DNA of 41,308 nucleotides from contig JAUXEE010000001.1 in NCBI GenBank assembly GCA_030618065.1, positions 1-41,308 on the forward strand, read 5' to 3'. Made by a program: the position numbers and the translations under genes. Below, in pieces: positions 15,485-23,328 of the stretch; positions within the stretch are counted from its first letter, which is position 1, and every line of letters starts with the position of its first letter. This DNA comes from Gemmatimonadota bacterium. GTDB lineage: Bacteria; Gemmatimonadota; Gemmatimonadetes; Longimicrobiales; Gaopeijiaceae. Under the pieces are notes generated by a model. It saw nothing but the letters and a program-made list of their open reading frames with translations. It was not told the DNA's origin and searched no databases.

Positions 15485-16397
15485 CGCCGTCCGTGGCCGG
15501 TCGGATTTCCAGCCCCTGTCTACGGAAGGCTCCAGCCAGAGCGTCTTGCATGGTGGCGGTGGTTTTCATGCGTCCTACATCGATCCCGAGTTCCACGATG
15601 GTCTGGGCAATGGCGGGGGACACCCCGGAGATGGTGGCCTCACATCCCATGAGCCGGGTTGCCCGGGTAATGTTGATGAGGTAATTAGCCACCGCCGTGT
15701 CCACCACCCCCACGCCGCTGATGTCCAGGATAAAGATTCGGGCCCGGGTTTCGGCAATCTTCGTCAGACCGGCGTTCATGATGTCCTGTGCCCGATGGGA
15801 ATCGATGATCCCGACGATGGGGAGGAGAAGGACACCCTCCCAGATCTCCGTCACGGGAGTGGACATCTCCATGAGAGATTTGGCCTGGGCTGTAAGCGCT
15901 TCCTCGGTCACGGCGTTGTAGGTATGCACGACCACCGCGGTTTCCAGGTGCATCAGTTTGGTGATAATGGATGAGATTTGGACCCACTCTTCGGATGGGA
16001 CCCCCAGTTGACCGGCCACTTCACCAATCACGATCAAGAAGTGATTGATTCCGGCGAAATATGCACTTAGAGGGAGTCCGATTCGGGCATGCACCTCCCC
16101 GATTTCCACCCGACGCCGGACGTAGTTTTCATCGATCTTCCCCGATAAAAAGACCTCCCAAGCCCTCTCCTGGAGACCCCGGGCCCGTTCCATGACTGCC
16201 GGATCGGAGAAGAAGAGTTCAAACTCCGGGTAGGTCTTTAGCCAGCCGTACCACTGGCTGATCATCTCATCCAGATGGTCCCCCACCCGCTCTCCGAAGG
16301 TCCGGAGAACCTCCAGCTCTTCCTGCTTCAGACCGTAGAGGGCCAGCAGACCCTCCGGGGTCATGGTGTCCATTCCTGAAGCATGGGATCCGGTCAT
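15474..16397 (-). CDS. rsbR: RsbR with N-terminal sensor globin (probable haem/O2-sensing stressosome subunit)
   Basis: This 307-residue protein has an N-terminal globin-coupled-sensor domain (about 13-165) with the IGEVHARIGLPLSAYFAGI signature, H103 being the expected proximal haem ligand. Aromatic residues around QWYGW (48-52) are candidates for the distal pocket. A linker helix leads to a C-terminal STAS domain (about 182-300) that keeps both stressosome phosphoacceptor motifs: VVDT (T234) and IAQT (T266). This is the only STAS protein of the three scaffold genes with the canonical Thr residues. By analogy with globin-type RsbR proteins it should report O2, NO or redox state of bound haem; haem binding itself is inferred. 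Its ATG overlaps the preceding stop as ATGA. Confidence 0.9.
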   Translation of the reverse strand: MTGSHASGMDTMTPEGLLALYGLKQEELEVLRTFGERVGDHLDEMISQWYGWLKTYPEFELFFSDPAVMERARGLQERAWEVFLSGKIDENYVRRRVEIGEVHARIGLPLSAYFAGINHFLIVIGEVAGQLGVPSEEWVQISSIITKLMHLETAVVVHTYNAVTEEALTAQAKSLMEMSTPVTEIWEGVLLLPIVGIIDSHRAQDIMNAGLTKIAETRARIFILDISGVGVVDTAVANYLINITRATRLMGCEATISGVSPAIAQTIVELGIDVGRMKTTATMQDALAGAFRRQGLEIRPATDGDVR

Positions 16398-18322
16398 TCT
16401 CCTTCTCCTCCATTCTCGGTGCTTTCAGATTCGACGTACTTGCCTTCCAGCATCCTCAGGGCCAGTTCGAAGCCTGCCTGTAAGGTCCCTTCGGCGTGGA
16501 CGTTCTCCAACTCCAGCCCCGCGTCCACAAGACCTCCCGCAGCGGCAGCCTGCATTCCCGTGATGATGACCCGACAACCCAGCAGTTGGGCGGCCCGAGC
16601 GGTCCCTTGCAACCCCTCGGCCACTTCGGGCGAAATATCCGGGACTCCGGTGAGGTCCAGGATCGCCACCCTTGCACCCCATTCGTGGATACGAGCCAGG
16701 AGTCGTTCCCGGGTGGAAGCGATCCTGTCAGCGTCCATTTCACCCACTAGAGGTACCATGACGGCGTCATCCCGCAGGGGAATGACGGGGGTGGAAAGAG
16801 CATCGATGGCACGGGCCTGCCGGTCCACCAATTCCTGGATGGAGCGGCGCATCTGATCGAAACTCGACGCCAGTTCCCCGATCTCGTCACCGCGGGTGAC
16901 GTCGACCTCGATATCCAGACGGCCTTGGGCCAGATGGGCGGCGCTAGCGGACAGGACCTTGATGGGTCGTGTCAGACTTCCGGCGAACCAAAAGGCCAGG
17001 ACCCCCAGGAGCGGAATCAAAATCGCCAGCCAAATCATCATTCTCACCCTGAGCTCGGCGACGGCCTGGAGGGCTTCTGCGGCGTCGATCTCGCTCATCA
17101 GCACCCAGTCCAGCTCCGGGAGGTTCAGAGGCCTGAAGCTGGAGAAGACCCTCACTCCCCTGTAATCCTCGAAGGAGGCCGTGCCCGATTCCCCCCTTTG
17201 CGCCAGTTCGGTACCCTCGGTTCGAATCTCCTGAAGTCCGATGGCGCTCTCCAACGACTCGATGGCCCGGATGGTGGGCTCGGGGACCCCGGCCTCCCGG
17301 ATCATGGCCGTGTACCCCTCCGGATCCTCCAGGAGGAAACGGGACTCGGTGCGGAGCCGGTGGTCGCCGCCCACCAGATAGGTCTCCCCCGTTTCCCCCA
17401 GTCCCATGGACGACCAGGCGCCCCCGCTAGTCATGATGTCGTTGATGCGGCCGATGGGGAGTTGGAAGATGAGGACGCCGACGGGCTCATTCCCGTCGAA
17501 GACCGGTGACGACACGAAGGAGGCTCGATCCGAGTAGGAAGGGATATAGGACTGGAAGTCCTCCACCCGGATGAAGTCCCTGGCCCCGGAGCCGACAGCC
17601 GCACGGAAAGCGTCGGCGATGTTCGCATCCCGATACGGGCCGTTCAGAAGGGAGGTCCCGAAGTCCACTTCCTTGAAGACCGAGTAGACGATGCGCCCCG
17701 ATTCCCGGTCTACCAAGAAGATATCGTAGTAGCCGAATCGCTCCAGATAGGACCGGAATATGGGATGGTACCGCCCGTGGGCCTGGTTGTAACCTGCCGC
17801 CTCCGGAGCACGGTCCTGCAAGTGCTTCGAACCCACTTCGTAGGGGTTCGAGCTGACGTAGAGACTCTGGAGGGCCCGTCCCGTCTCATCCTCGGGCCAG
17901 AATTCCGAGAGGTTTCGGGGCTCCAGGAGGTTGGCATTGAGGCGGGGGAGGAACTCGTCCTGGTAGTAGAGCCTGAGCTCCTGCTCGCCCTCGGATCGGT
18001 TCCAACCGGACCGGGAGAGATTCCGGGTCAATTCTTCCGCAGCCCCCGAGAACTCCCGAAGGGCCGAGGCGACGGTGGGGTCCTCGGAGAGGGTCACCAT
18101 CTGATCGACGATAAGCTGAAGGTAGTCTTCGATCCGGTCTCCCTTCAGCTCCCGGATCGACGTGAGTTGATCGAAAGCCTGCTCTTCGAGAGTGGTGACC
18201 CCCAGACCGTAGGACAGGGCCCCCATTGCCCCCATGGAGATGAAGGCCACAGCGGCCAGGACCGAAAGAACCCTGGCCCGGATCGAAACTCCTCGCTTTT
18301 CCACCGATGAAGCTCGAGTCAT
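16394..18322 (-). CDS. Membrane dCache-HAMP-STAS stressosome-type sensor
   Basis: This 642-residue protein opens the array. It has TM1 (about 18-40) and a long extracytoplasmic double-Cache-like region (about 45-430) of the chemoreceptor or adenylate-cyclase-sensor kind. TM2 (about 437-457) and HAMP (about 458-510, SLTRPIKVLSASAAHLAQGR) lead to a C-terminal RsbR-like STAS domain (about 530-630). So it has the ectodomain of a chemoreceptor but a STAS output instead of a methyl-accepting domain. The STAS phosphoacceptor position aligned with VVDT reads DISP (S564, P565), and the AQT position is Gly. It probably feeds an external ligand signal into the cytoplasmic STAS complex. The ATG has GAGG at 6-nt spacing. 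Its stop overlaps rsbR by ATGA. Confidence 0.85.
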   Translation of the reverse strand: MTRASSVEKRGVSIRARVLSVLAAVAFISMGAMGALSYGLGVTTLEEQAFDQLTSIRELKGDRIEDYLQLIVDQMVTLSEDPTVASALREFSGAAEELTRNLSRSGWNRSEGEQELRLYYQDEFLPRLNANLLEPRNLSEFWPEDETGRALQSLYVSSNPYEVGSKHLQDRAPEAAGYNQAHGRYHPIFRSYLERFGYYDIFLVDRESGRIVYSVFKEVDFGTSLLNGPYRDANIADAFRAAVGSGARDFIRVEDFQSYIPSYSDRASFVSSPVFDGNEPVGVLIFQLPIGRINDIMTSGGAWSSMGLGETGETYLVGGDHRLRTESRFLLEDPEGYTAMIREAGVPEPTIRAIESLESAIGLQEIRTEGTELAQRGESGTASFEDYRGVRVFSSFRPLNLPELDWVLMSEIDAAEALQAVAELRVRMMIWLAILIPLLGVLAFWFAGSLTRPIKVLSASAAHLAQGRLDIEVDVTRGDEIGELASSFDQMRRSIQELVDRQARAIDALSTPVIPLRDDAVMVPLVGEMDADRIASTRERLLARIHEWGARVAILDLTGVPDISPEVAEGLQGTARAAQLLGCRVIITGMQAAAAGGLVDAGLELENVHAEGTLQAGFELALRMLEGKYVESESTENGGEGE

Positions 18323-18562
18323 GAAACGCCTCGGATTGTTCCTTGAGCCTTGAATGTTTCAGGTAATCCGTGTTCGAGTCAACCCGTCACAGGTAGTGGA
18401 CATTCTGTTCGTGTGGGCAAATCCGGTCGGGACCTGCCTCCGGACCAAGGGTAGATTCGGCGCCACCACAATTCTACCTTCAACGCTCCCCGAACCATTC
18501 AGGAACGGAGCGCTCGATCGGCGTGTCGGTTGTGGCGGGCCCGGAACTCAGGATCTAAGACA
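18323..18562. promoter_or_regulatory. Divergent intergenic region between the stressosome-channel array and padR
   Basis: This 240-nt region must hold the start of the minus-strand array and of padR. For the minus strand the best candidate is TTGACT (18377-18382) with a poor -10, AAACAT (18354-18359), at 17-nt spacing. I see no convincing alternative-sigma motif. On the plus side an imperfect dyad, GGTAGA (18450-18455) and TCTACC (18473-18478) around a GGCGCC core, could be a regulator site. Both are weak, position-based suggestions. Confidence 0.3.
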
Positions 18563-18895
18563 TTGGATAGACCACTGAAACTCGTGCAAGGTAGCCTTGC
18601 CCTCCTCATTCTCCGAGCCGTTTCCCAGCGCCCCCTTCACGGGTATGGGATCATGGCCTGGATCAGGGCCATTGGCGGTGAGGAACTGGAGCTGGAGGAA
18701 GGCGCCCTCTATCACGCCTTGCACAGGCTTGATCGAAAGGCCCTCATCAAAGGGGAGTGGCGGCGTTCCCCCGACACCGGCCGGAAGGCGAAGTTCTATA
18801 GCCTCACCAAGAAAGGTGTGGAGCAACTGGCGGAGGAGACCGCGCAGTGGGAGGGTTACATCCGGCTCCTCCAACGGGTCATGGCTCCCGGTTGA
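18563..18895 (+). CDS. PadR-family transcriptional regulator
   Basis: This is a compact winged helix-turn-helix repressor of about 110 residues with the PadR hallmarks: LVQGSLALLILRAVSQRPLH at the N-terminus, HGYGIMAWI, EGALYHALHRLDRKALIKGEW as the recognition helix and wing, and KFYSLTKKGVEQL. The start is unsure. TTG 18563 gives the usual length for the family and has AGGA (18550-18553) upstream; GTG 18530 would add eleven residues. A C-terminal arm of only about 20 residues makes it a short PadR. It lies 13 nt before an ADOP permease, the standard PadR-ADOP pairing, so it presumably represses that permease. Confidence 0.85.
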   Translation: MDRPLKLVQGSLALLILRAVSQRPLHGYGIMAWIRAIGGEELELEEGALYHALHRLDRKALIKGEWRRSPDTGRKAKFYSLTKKGVEQLAEETAQWEGYIRLLQRVMAPG

Positions 18896-18908
18896 AGGTT
18901 TCGGACCG

Positions 18909-21569
18909 ATGAGGACCTTTTCTCACCTCTGGAAGCGTCTTGCCCCGGACATTGCCGCCCGTCACGCGGAAGAAGAGCTGGACGAGGAGATCCAGGACCA
19001 CATCGATCGGCTCGTCCGGGACCTCGTCATCAAGGGAATGTCCCCGAAGGAAGCGGAGGCGGAGGGGTGGAGGTTGGCCGAACGCCTCGGGGCCGCGAGG
19101 GCCCCAATCTCCCGCGAGGACCGGAAGGGGATCCTCAGAGAGCGGCTCGGTGAGAAATGGATTTCAACCGTCGTCCTCTCCCGGGAAGTGATGAGAATCC
19201 TCAGAACCCGGTGGAAGACCGTCACGATACTCTCCCTCATATATGCTTTTGGCCTGACCGTGGCAGGAGCCGGGTTCGGGCTGGGGTATGCCGTTCGGAA
19301 CTGGCTTCCCGGCGCCCGGGATCCTGAATCTTTGCACGTGGTAATTCAACCCAATCCCACCGCTCCGTCATCCTATACCTACGAAATCGATTTCGAGACC
19401 GCCCGGGCTCTCAACGATCACCCGGAAGAGCACCACATGTTCGCGGAGAGCTGGGCACGGGCGTTTCCCGTCCGAGGGCCCTCGGGAGCCCCCCTGCCAA
19501 TAGGGCCTGAATCGGCCCGGACATCCTTCGTCTCACCCCACTACTTCGAACTCATGGGGCTGAAACCGTCCATGGGGGGACTTTTCGGCTCCGGCATCTC
19601 CCTTTCCATGCCCTTTCCCGCCGTGCTGACCATGGAGCTTTGGCGTAGTGCTTTTCAGGGAGACCCAAACGTGGTCGGCAGAGATCTGCTGGTGGGCGGG
19701 CTGGCTCTTCGAGTGGTCGGTGTTCTCCCCTCCGCCTTTCAAGGCGTTTCTCCTCATGGGTTCGAAATCGCCATTCCTCTGGCCCTTGAACCAAGGGAAA
19801 CACAGGCATTCCTAGCCAGAAACGGGCTCCGCCCCCGAGACTTCCGACCCATGTTGCTGTTCCGGGATCCCGGAGGCGAGAAGACCGTACCCGCTCTCGC
19901 TGAAGGTCGTCAGTTGATCGCCAGCCTCGAGGGGCGGGACCGGGAGTTGGCTCTCAGAGGGGTGGTTCTGGGCTTCGCCGGGGGGGCGTCGCCCCTCTAC
20001 TTCCTTCTGGTGGTTTCGGTGCTGGTCCTGCTCCTTTCGGCTGCCACCGGAAAGGGCCTCCTGGTCCTGGCCGGGGTGCGGAATGCCCGGAACGATGCTG
20101 TGGCTAAAGCTATCGGAGCCACGGCGGCCCATCTGCGAGTGAAGGTTTTCTTAATGGGGCTGATTCCGATCCTGGTCGGGTTTGCCCTTTCCGTCCTCCC
20201 CACCTCATTGATGATGGAGGCCCTGCGCTCCGCCACCCTGGAGTGGAGAGTCCCTGCTGACCGACTCGTCTCCCAGCCCACCCTTATTTCCCTCTTAGCC
20301 CTTTCCGGGGCGGTGCTGTTGTTAGGGACCACCCTTCGCCTGCGAAAGGGGAGTGGAAGGTGGATGACCCACCTCGGGATGGGTGGTGGGGTTATCTCGA
20401 GTCGGGGGCGTGGCTCGGAACGGGCCCTCTCCACCGCCCTTTGGATTCAGCTTCTCGTCTCGGGATGCCTTTTGGCCACCACAGGTTTATTCTGGAGGAG
20501 TTGGACGACTTTTGCCTCCCAAGATATCGGATATGACGCCGAACGGCTCTGGGTAGCTCCCGTTCAATCCAGCCTCCTCCCTCCCTCCCAGGAAGGTCTC
20601 GGCGAGGCCCGGTTGGATTCTCTGGCCCAGAGGGTAGGGGAAATGCCCCAGGTCGAATCTGTGGCCTGGACCGACTCCCGGCCTACGGACATGGTGATCC
20701 GAGCAAGGGTGTTCTTCCAGGACGGAGATCGGGTCATCCTCGAGGAGGACCGGGGCCCCTTCGGAGAGAGAGTGGACAGCGCCTTTTTTTCCACGGTGGG
20801 GCTCGAGATTCTGGAGGGCCGGAATTTCATGGGCGCTGGTGAGATCATGGTCAGTGAGGCCGCAGCCTCCTTGATCTGGCCTGAAAAGGACCCATTCAGT
20901 CAATGCCTCTTCCTCTCCGATCTGGATGGTCCATGCTCCCGAGTGGTCGCGATAGTGGAAGACGCCCGCAATTACCTATTTGGTCCACTGGCTCCCATGA
21001 TCTACTCGCAAATTCCGAAAGGCTCGGGCTATCGAGTTGGACTTGTAATTCGCACGGAGCCCGGGGTGGGAGCAAGTTTCGCCGGTCAACTCGATGCTCT
21101 AGTGGCACCCCTATTTCCCGAGGCGCGATCGGTCTTTCGGGTAAGGGAGAGAAGCCTGGAGTCCATCGCCGAACAGCGGTCTGGTTATCAGATTGCCGGG
21201 ATCTTTGCTGCCATCGCCCTCTTCCTTGCGACGGCCGGGTACTTTGGGCTCTTTTCTCTTAAAGTGGCCAGGTCGAAGGGAGAGTTGGCCGTGAAGGTCG
21301 CCCTCGGCGCCAATCCGAAAGTGCTGTACAGAGAGGTGGTGACGGCGGCGGTATCTCATCTCTTGCCGGTTCTGGTCCTGACGGCCGCAACGCTCTATCT
21401 GGGTGGTTTCTTTCTGCGGCCTATGTTGCTTGGCTTTCCCTTAGTTGATCCTTGGGTGATCTCCGCGACGGTGGTGATTCTCTTAGTCGTTTCCCTTCTC
21501 TCCGTCACCCTCCCCGCCCTGGAAGCCATGAGGGTAGACCCCGCCGAGGCTCTCAAAACCGAGGCTTAG
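18909..21569 (+). CDS. Divergent ADOP-type MacB/FtsX-like permease
   Basis: The 886-residue product starts at ATG 18909. It begins with the soluble ADOP prefix (HAEEELDEEIQDHIDRLVRDL, about 17-37), which is typical of PadR-linked members. A TM region follows (about 100-130), then a first periplasmic domain, an FtsX block near 355-480 whose coupling helix reads GVRNARNDAVAKAIGATAA, a second periplasmic domain, and a terminal FtsX block ending AMRVDPAEALKTEA. Compared with the permease at 1428-3995, the first periplasmic region keeps little of the usual signature (no GANTAIFS-type motif after TM1), so this is a divergent member. Function is likely envelope stress or efflux mechanotransmission; the substrate is unknown. 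Confidence 0.85.
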   Translation: MRTFSHLWKRLAPDIAARHAEEELDEEIQDHIDRLVRDLVIKGMSPKEAEAEGWRLAERLGAARAPISREDRKGILRERLGEKWISTVVLSREVMRILRTRWKTVTILSLIYAFGLTVAGAGFGLGYAVRNWLPGARDPESLHVVIQPNPTAPSSYTYEIDFETARALNDHPEEHHMFAESWARAFPVRGPSGAPLPIGPESARTSFVSPHYFELMGLKPSMGGLFGSGISLSMPFPAVLTMELWRSAFQGDPNVVGRDLLVGGLALRVVGVLPSAFQGVSPHGFEIAIPLALEPRETQAFLARNGLRPRDFRPMLLFRDPGGEKTVPALAEGRQLIASLEGRDRELALRGVVLGFAGGASPLYFLLVVSVLVLLLSAATGKGLLVLAGVRNARNDAVAKAIGATAAHLRVKVFLMGLIPILVGFALSVLPTSLMMEALRSATLEWRVPADRLVSQPTLISLLALSGAVLLLGTTLRLRKGSGRWMTHLGMGGGVISSRGRGSERALSTALWIQLLVSGCLLATTGLFWRSWTTFASQDIGYDAERLWVAPVQSSLLPPSQEGLGEARLDSLAQRVGEMPQVESVAWTDSRPTDMVIRARVFFQDGDRVILEEDRGPFGERVDSAFFSTVGLEILEGRNFMGAGEIMVSEAAASLIWPEKDPFSQCLFLSDLDGPCSRVVAIVEDARNYLFGPLAPMIYSQIPKGSGYRVGLVIRTEPGVGASFAGQLDALVAPLFPEARSVFRVRERSLESIAEQRSGYQIAGIFAAIALFLATAGYFGLFSLKVARSKGELAVKVALGANPKVLYREVVTAAVSHLLPVLVLTAATLYLGGFFLRPMLLGFPLVDPWVISATVVILLVVSLLSVTLPALEAMRVDPAEALKTEA

Positions 21570-21603
21570 AAAACAGCTGCCCTTCTCCAGTCTCCAGTGC
21601 CCC

Positions 21604-21629
21604 GAGTCAAACCTCCGAGTCAAACCTCC
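21604..21629. repeat. Perfect 13-bp tandem duplication upstream of amt
   Basis: GAGTCAAACCTCC occurs twice back to back (21604-21616 and 21617-21629) between the ADOP stop and the amt promoter. It could be a duplicated regulator half-site or a slippage product; the sequence alone does not decide. Confidence 0.9.
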
Positions 21630-21630
21630 C

Positions 21631-21659
21631 CTTGAAACCCTGAATCATTCAAGTACATT
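21631..21659 (+). promoter_or_regulatory. Candidate amt promoter with nested dyads
   Basis: TTGAAA (21632-21637) and TACATT (21654-21659) at 16-nt spacing make a plausible sigma-70 promoter 56 nt before the amt ATG. Overlapping it are a dyad, CTTGAA and TTCAAG (21631-21653), and an inner 11-bp palindrome, TGAATCATTCA (21641-21651). A regulator bound there would occlude the promoter, so nitrogen-responsive repression is a reasonable guess. There is no sigma-54 GG-N10-GC element that I can see. Confidence 0.4.
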
Positions 21660-21714
21660 CTTTACGACTTTGCTGAATTCCTTATCAAGAATCGTTTTCT
21701 GATCGAGGACTGCC

Positions 21715-22971
21715 ATGCAAGCAGACCCCGTTTTCAATGGTTTGGACACCTTCTGGATTCTCTTTGCGGCCTTCCTGGTATTTTTCATGCAGGCCGGCTT
21801 CGGAATGCTGGAGGCAGGTCTGGTTCGCACAAAAAATGCCGCGAATGTCCTCACCAAGAACGTCCTGGACTTCTCCTTCGCGGCCCTCGGCTACTTCGCC
21901 TTCGGTTACGCCATCATGTATGGGACCGAAGGCCTCCTGGTGGGCACCGAGGGCTGGTTCCTTTCTGGCGTAACGTCTCCGGTGGACGGCGTACCGGTGG
22001 AGGCTTTCTGGCTATTCCAGGTCGTTTTTGCCGGGGCTGCAGCCACAATCGTGGCCGGGGCAGTTGCCGAGCGGATGAAATTCGTCGCCTATCTGATCTA
22101 TTCATTCATCATCAGCGCCTTCATTTACCCGGTCGTGGGCCATTGGGTATGGGGTGGTGGCTGGCTGAGCAGTTTGGGATTCCACGACTTCGCCGGCTCC
22201 ACGGTGGTCCATGCCGTCGGGGGAATCAGCGCACTGGTAGGCGCCTGGCTCCTTGGCCCCCGCATTGGACGCTTCAACGAGAATGGCACACCCAACGTCA
22301 TCGCCGGCCACAGTCTCCCTCTGGCTACCATCGGAGTCTTCATCCTCTGGTTTGGATGGTACGGCTTCAACGCCGGGTCCACTCTAGGATTTGGAGAACC
22401 AGATGTGGTGGCGCGAATAGCCGCCAACACCACTCTGGCACCGGCAACCGGGGCGCTGGCTGGCCTCATGACTGCTTGGGTGAAATGGGGTAAGCCCGAC
22501 CTGACCCTGGCCCTGAACGGGGCCCTGGCCGGCCTGGTGGGAATCACCGCTCCCTGTGCAGTGGTAGGTATGGGATCTTCAATCTGGATCGGCTTGGTCG
22601 GTGGGGTCCTGGTGGTCTTCGGGATCGACTGGATGAACCGAATCCGCATCGATGACCCGGTTGGCGCTTTCCCCGTCCATGGTCTTGTGGGCATCTGGGG
22701 CACGCTTGCCGTGGGGATCTTCGGCCAGGCCTCCCTGGGGGCTCCCGCCGACGGCCTCTTTTACGGGGGTGGATTCGGACAGCTGGGCATCCAAACCCTT
22801 GGCCTGGCAGCCTGTCTGACATTCACAGCCGTGTCCATGTGGATCGTGTTTAAGGGCATCGAGGCGGTGGTGGGTTTGCGGGTCTCTCGGGAAACGGAGT
22901 TGAGGGGCCTAGATCTCGACGAACACGGTCTGGAGTCCTATAGCGGCTTCCAGATCTTCACCACGGAATAG
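21715..22971 (+). CDS. amt: Ammonium transporter Amt
   Basis: This 418-residue protein has the eleven-TM Amt/MEP/Rh fold. Family signatures are present from the start (MQAGFGMLEAGLVRTKNAAN) and include FWGWYGFNAGS-like LWFGWYGFNAGSTL near residue 210. The twin pore histidines lie in STVVHAVGG (about 168) and VHGLVGIWGT (about 322). The N-terminus lacks a cleavable signal, as in many Amt proteins without the E. coli leader. It is followed 16 nt later by a PII gene and then glutamine synthetase, the textbook ammonium-assimilation set; PII normally plugs the Amt trimer when nitrogen is plentiful. Confidence 0.95.
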   Translation: MQADPVFNGLDTFWILFAAFLVFFMQAGFGMLEAGLVRTKNAANVLTKNVLDFSFAALGYFAFGYAIMYGTEGLLVGTEGWFLSGVTSPVDGVPVEAFWLFQVVFAGAAATIVAGAVAERMKFVAYLIYSFIISAFIYPVVGHWVWGGGWLSSLGFHDFAGSTVVHAVGGISALVGAWLLGPRIGRFNENGTPNVIAGHSLPLATIGVFILWFGWYGFNAGSTLGFGEPDVVARIAANTTLAPATGALAGLMTAWVKWGKPDLTLALNGALAGLVGITAPCAVVGMGSSIWIGLVGGVLVVFGIDWMNRIRIDDPVGAFPVHGLVGIWGTLAVGIFGQASLGAPADGLFYGGGFGQLGIQTLGLAACLTFTAVSMWIVFKGIEAVVGLRVSRETELRGLDLDEHGLESYSGFQIFTTE

Positions 22972-22987
22972 CGGAGAGGATCAACTA

Positions 22988-23320
22988 ATGAAGATGGTCG
23001 TCGCCGTACTCCGCCCCGAGCAGCTTCCCACAGTAAAGGATGCGCTGTTCGAAGCGGATTTTCAACATCTCACCGCGACCTCGGTAATGGGAACGGCTCC
23101 CAAAACGGAACAGCAGATGTTTCGTGGCGTGCGCCGGGAGGTATCCCTTTTCAGGCGGGTCCGAATCGAGGTTGCCGTTACGGACGCCCTGGTCGAACGG
23201 GCCATCGAGGCCATTACCCGGGGAGCCAAAGAGACCGGGGGATGGGGTCACATCTTCGTCACCGAGATTAGCGAGGTGGTGAAGATCTGGACCGGCGAAC
23301 GCGGTCCTCGAGCGTTGTAG
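22988..23320 (+). CDS. glnK: PII signal protein with altered T-loop
   Basis: The 110-residue protein matches PII over the ferredoxin-like core (KMVVAVLRPEQLPTVKDAL, then VRIEVAVTDALVERAIEAI and the C-terminal WTGERG). The T-loop is one residue shorter than in E. coli GlnB and reads GTAPKTEQQMFRGVRREV. Tyr46 is Phe, the uridylylation site Tyr51 is Arg, and Gln39 is not conserved. Regulation by GlnD-type uridylylation is therefore not possible at the usual site. Control by ATP/ADP and 2-oxoglutarate alone, or a different T-loop partner, is inferred. GGAGAGGA precedes the ATG at good spacing. It sits between amt and glnA, so Amt or glutamine synthetase is the likely partner. Confidence 0.92.
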   Translation: MKMVVAVLRPEQLPTVKDALFEADFQHLTATSVMGTAPKTEQQMFRGVRREVSLFRRVRIEVAVTDALVERAIEAITRGAKETGGWGHIFVTEISEVVKIWTGERGPRAL

Positions 23321-23328
23321 GGGGTGTT

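Noticed and set aside
18354..18578. 74-codon plus-strand frame before padR
   Set aside because: Unlikely to be coding: no ribosome-binding site, no family resemblance, and it overlaps the promoter region and padR.
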